A stretch of DNA of 64,000 bases. Source: Saprospiraceae bacterium. GTDB taxonomy: Bacteria; Bacteroidota; Bacteroidia; Chitinophagales; Saprospiraceae. Position 1 is the first letter of the stretch. The number at the start of each line of letters is the position of its first letter. The translations under genes were made by a program, and so were the position numbers. The DNA lies in contig JAIPBL010000021.1 of assembly GCA_021739645.1 (NCBI GenBank), positions 1 through 64,000 on the forward strand, written 5' to 3'. The notes under the pieces are model-generated. The model ran no database searches, was not told where the DNA came from, and saw only the letters and a list, made by a program, of their open reading frames with translations. Below, piece by piece: positions 62,205 through 64,000 of this stretch.

Positions 62205-63344
62205 CTAACGGCCAGAAGTATAGTTCCCTTGGTTTTCTAAATGTCCACCCATCAATTCGTCATATAGTTTACGGTATTTACTTGTCATTTTGGGCAATGA
62301 AAAATGCTGTTCGATACGCAACTGTCCCTTTTTTCCAAATTCCACAGCCAAAGGCGGATTGTCCAATAATCGTTTAAGCTCCGAGACAAACGCCTGCGTG
62401 TTGTGGGGCGGCACAAGGATGCCGGTTACACCATCCACTACGATTTCGTCCGTGCCACCTCCGCTGGTAGCGACCACAGGTTTTTCCAGTGCCATGTACT
62501 CCAAAATCGAATTGGAAATGCCCTCTTGGTGTACCGTCGTATTGGTCAGCAATACGCCGATGTCGAAGACATTCATGATTGATTCCACTTGTTTTTCCAT
62601 GCCGGGAAACAGGAAGCGGTCACGCAGTTTTTCAGGAACCAGTGCCCGGCACCGCTCCAGGTCGGGCCCATTTCCCACGGCTAGGAAAGTCAGGTTGGGG
62701 TGGGTTTCCAACAATTGGCAACCACCGACAATGAAAGTGTCGTAGTCCTTTCGTTGGAAAAAACCGCCGACCATGCCCACCACGTGTGGGGTTCGGATAC
62801 CGAGCCTTTTGCGCAGCACTTCTTTATTCTCCAACTGGGCTACTCGCCCGAAATCAAAGCCGTTGTGGATGTAGCGGCGCTTGCTTTGGGGCGCTCGATA
62901 AGCTTCCAACCCAGCCATTGAATTGGCCAAAACCACATCGGAAAAGGGAAAGGTTATCCGCCCTCGAAAGTAGTTTTCGTAAAAAAACGACATGTCTTTC
63001 CGGGCATCGGCAATACCGGCGTTGATGAGTTTTGTTCGAAGAAAAAACCTTGGAGCCAGCGCGTACACGGACGACATCATCGCCCAAGAATGGATAATGT
63101 CCGGTTTTATCTGGCGGCACAGTTTCACCAAACGGTAGAAAATACGGGGGTCTTTGGCGGGCTTCCTTTCGAGGATATGCACTGGGATGCCCAACTCATA
63201 AACTTCGGGATATTCCACCCGACTGGACAGCAACAGCAGCTCGCACTCGATATCGTCGAATTGCGCAAGCCCCTTCAGCAGCTCAATCAGCCGTCGCTCA
63301 CGGCCTCCCCGCACCATGCTGTCGTTGAGCATCAGTATTTTCAT
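62205..63344 (-). CDS. Glycosyltransferase family 4 protein
   Basis: A 379-residue GT-B glycosyltransferase. The start ATG 63344 overlaps the stop of the upstream asparagine-synthase gene (ATGA) and begins MKILMLNDSMVRGGRERRL, the family's Rossmann start with a glycine-rich loop; a farther in-frame ATG at 63401 lies inside that gene and was rejected. C-terminal motifs are 'YIHNGFDFGRV', 'GMVGGFFQRKDYDTFI', 'VGNGPDLERC' and the E-x7-E in EGISNSILEYMALEKPVVAT. It probably adds one sugar of the polysaccharide made by this locus. Confidence 0.94.
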   Translation of the reverse strand: MKILMLNDSMVRGGRERRLIELLKGLAQFDDIECELLLLSSRVEYPEVYELGIPVHILERKPAKDPRIFYRLVKLCRQIKPDIIHSWAMMSSVYALAPRFFLRTKLINAGIADARKDMSFFYENYFRGRITFPFSDVVLANSMAGLEAYRAPQSKRRYIHNGFDFGRVAQLENKEVLRKRLGIRTPHVVGMVGGFFQRKDYDTFIVGGCQLLETHPNLTFLAVGNGPDLERCRALVPEKLRDRFLFPGMEKQVESIMNVFDIGVLLTNTTVHQEGISNSILEYMALEKPVVATSGGGTDEIVVDGVTGILVPPHNTQAFVSELKRLLDNPPLAVEFGKKGQLRIEQHFSLPKMTSKYRKLYDELMGGHLENQGNYTSGR

Positions 63345-64000
63345 GCAACCTCCAATTTTGAAGAATTTCTGATTTCCAATTTTCCGTTCTCCACCAGCCA
63401 TGCATCCATGAACACCAGCGACCAGATTTTGGCGTCCAAATCCCGCAGCCCCTTGTGGTGGTCTTCCACGACTTTCGCCACGTAGTCCATTTGCAGGTAC
63501 TGCGAAAGCAGGCTGTTTTTACTACTGAGTCGGTCGTTGAGGTAGTCCCGCAGGGCGTCTTTGAACCAGTGGTTCAACGGCACACTGAACCCCTGCTTGC
63601 GGTGACTAATGACGGAGGGCGGCAGGTGTTTGCCGATGGCTTTTTTCAAAATATACTTTTTGTCCATTCCCTTCAACTTGAGGTTTGCGGGGATGCGGAA
63701 GCTCAGTTCCGCCAGCTTGTGGTCGAGGATGGGCACTCGAACTTCGAGCGAATTCAACATGCTCGCTCGGTCAACTTTGGTCAGCACATCGTCCACCATG
63801 AAGGTGCGCATATCCAGTTCCTGCATTTTGGAGAGGTAGTCCGTTGCGCCAGACTCTCGGATGAGGCGCTCTTTGTATTGCTCCGCAATGTTGTCGCCGA
63901 GGCGGTTCCAAAGTTCCGGCTGGTAGAGTTTTTTGCGTTCCGGAAGCATCCACAAGGCCATGTGCGCACCCACCATTTCCCGGTCCATGGACAGGTAGTA
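63341..64000 (-). CDS. asnB: Asparagine synthase (glutamine-hydrolysing)-like amidotransferase, 5' end outside window
   Basis: The C-terminal 219 residues of an AsnB-type enzyme; the frame continues past base 64000. Motifs of the synthetase domain: MRTFMVDDVLTKVDRASM, 'LEVRVPILDHKLAELSFRIP', 'KYILKKAIGKHLPPSVISHRKQGF', 'PLNHWFKDAL'. In sugar loci such proteins often amidate a uronic acid or an unknown intermediate rather than making asparagine. The glutaminase half cannot be seen here. The stop overlaps the GT4 start by four bases, so the two are co-translated. Confidence 0.93.
   Translation of the reverse strand, partial: YYLSMDREMVGAHMALWMLPERKKLYQPELWNRLGDNIAEQYKERLIRESGATDYLSKMQELDMRTFMVDDVLTKVDRASMLNSLEVRVPILDHKLAELSFRIPANLKLKGMDKKYILKKAIGKHLPPSVISHRKQGFSVPLNHWFKDALRDYLNDRLSSKNSLLSQYLQMDYVAKVVEDHHKGLRDLDAKIWSLVFMDAWLVENGKLEIRNSSKLEVA

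Overview
The window looks like a chromosomal segment from a Bacteroidota member, most likely of the Saprospiria type. The evidence is type IX secretion system (T9SS) C-terminal domains of both type A (14862-17432, 18928-20496) and type B (29513-36808), giant mosaic cell-surface proteins built from HYR, SprB-like, H-type-lectin and TSP3 modules, a DUF4293 membrane protein, a Bacteroidota-style ExbB/ExbD/ExbD operon, and -7 boxes of the TAnnTTTG type (13885, 24792, 57438). No genome comparison was possible, so the taxonomic call is an inference.

Layout. 1-113: the 3' end of an IS transposase (ISAzo13-like) that appears to have cut off the front of the next gene. 219-10250: the remaining 10 kb of a giant mosaic adhesin. 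10462-13777: an acidic hypothetical protein, then a pair of probable Tat-exported proteins (DUF1501 and a TIM-barrel isomerase-like protein). 13916-20496: PASTA protein, two T9SS type A proteins, a rhodanese and a SPOR protein. 20545-23766: RecB/AddA-like helicase with a decayed nuclease end. 23840-29008: small secreted protein, DUF4293 protein, proton-channel operon (exbB, membrane protein, exbD, exbD), tRNA-Ser(GGA) and a TatD hydrolase. 29513-53060: two more giant surface proteins (2431 and 5275 aa). 53205-64000: a polysaccharide locus with two GT4 glycosyltransferases, polysaccharide deacetylase, priming sugar transferase, TPR membrane protein, methyltransferase, CelD/FemAB-like acyltransferase, multi-pass membrane protein and an asparagine-synthase-like amidotransferase that runs off the end.

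The most interesting structure is in the three giant proteins, about 33 kb of coding sequence. Whole domains (LamG, H-type lectin, DNRLRE/CBM96-like, sialidase-like repeats, a CBM/MAM-like sandwich, a dockerin-like module) repeatedly sit inside another domain rather than between domains. In most cases an uninterrupted copy of the host domain exists in the same protein or a neighbour, so the insertion boundary can be read directly. In one duplicated scaffold the same site holds two unrelated inserts. This looks like a cassette-style way of building adhesins and deserves systematic study. No CRISPR array, rRNA or obvious prophage was seen.
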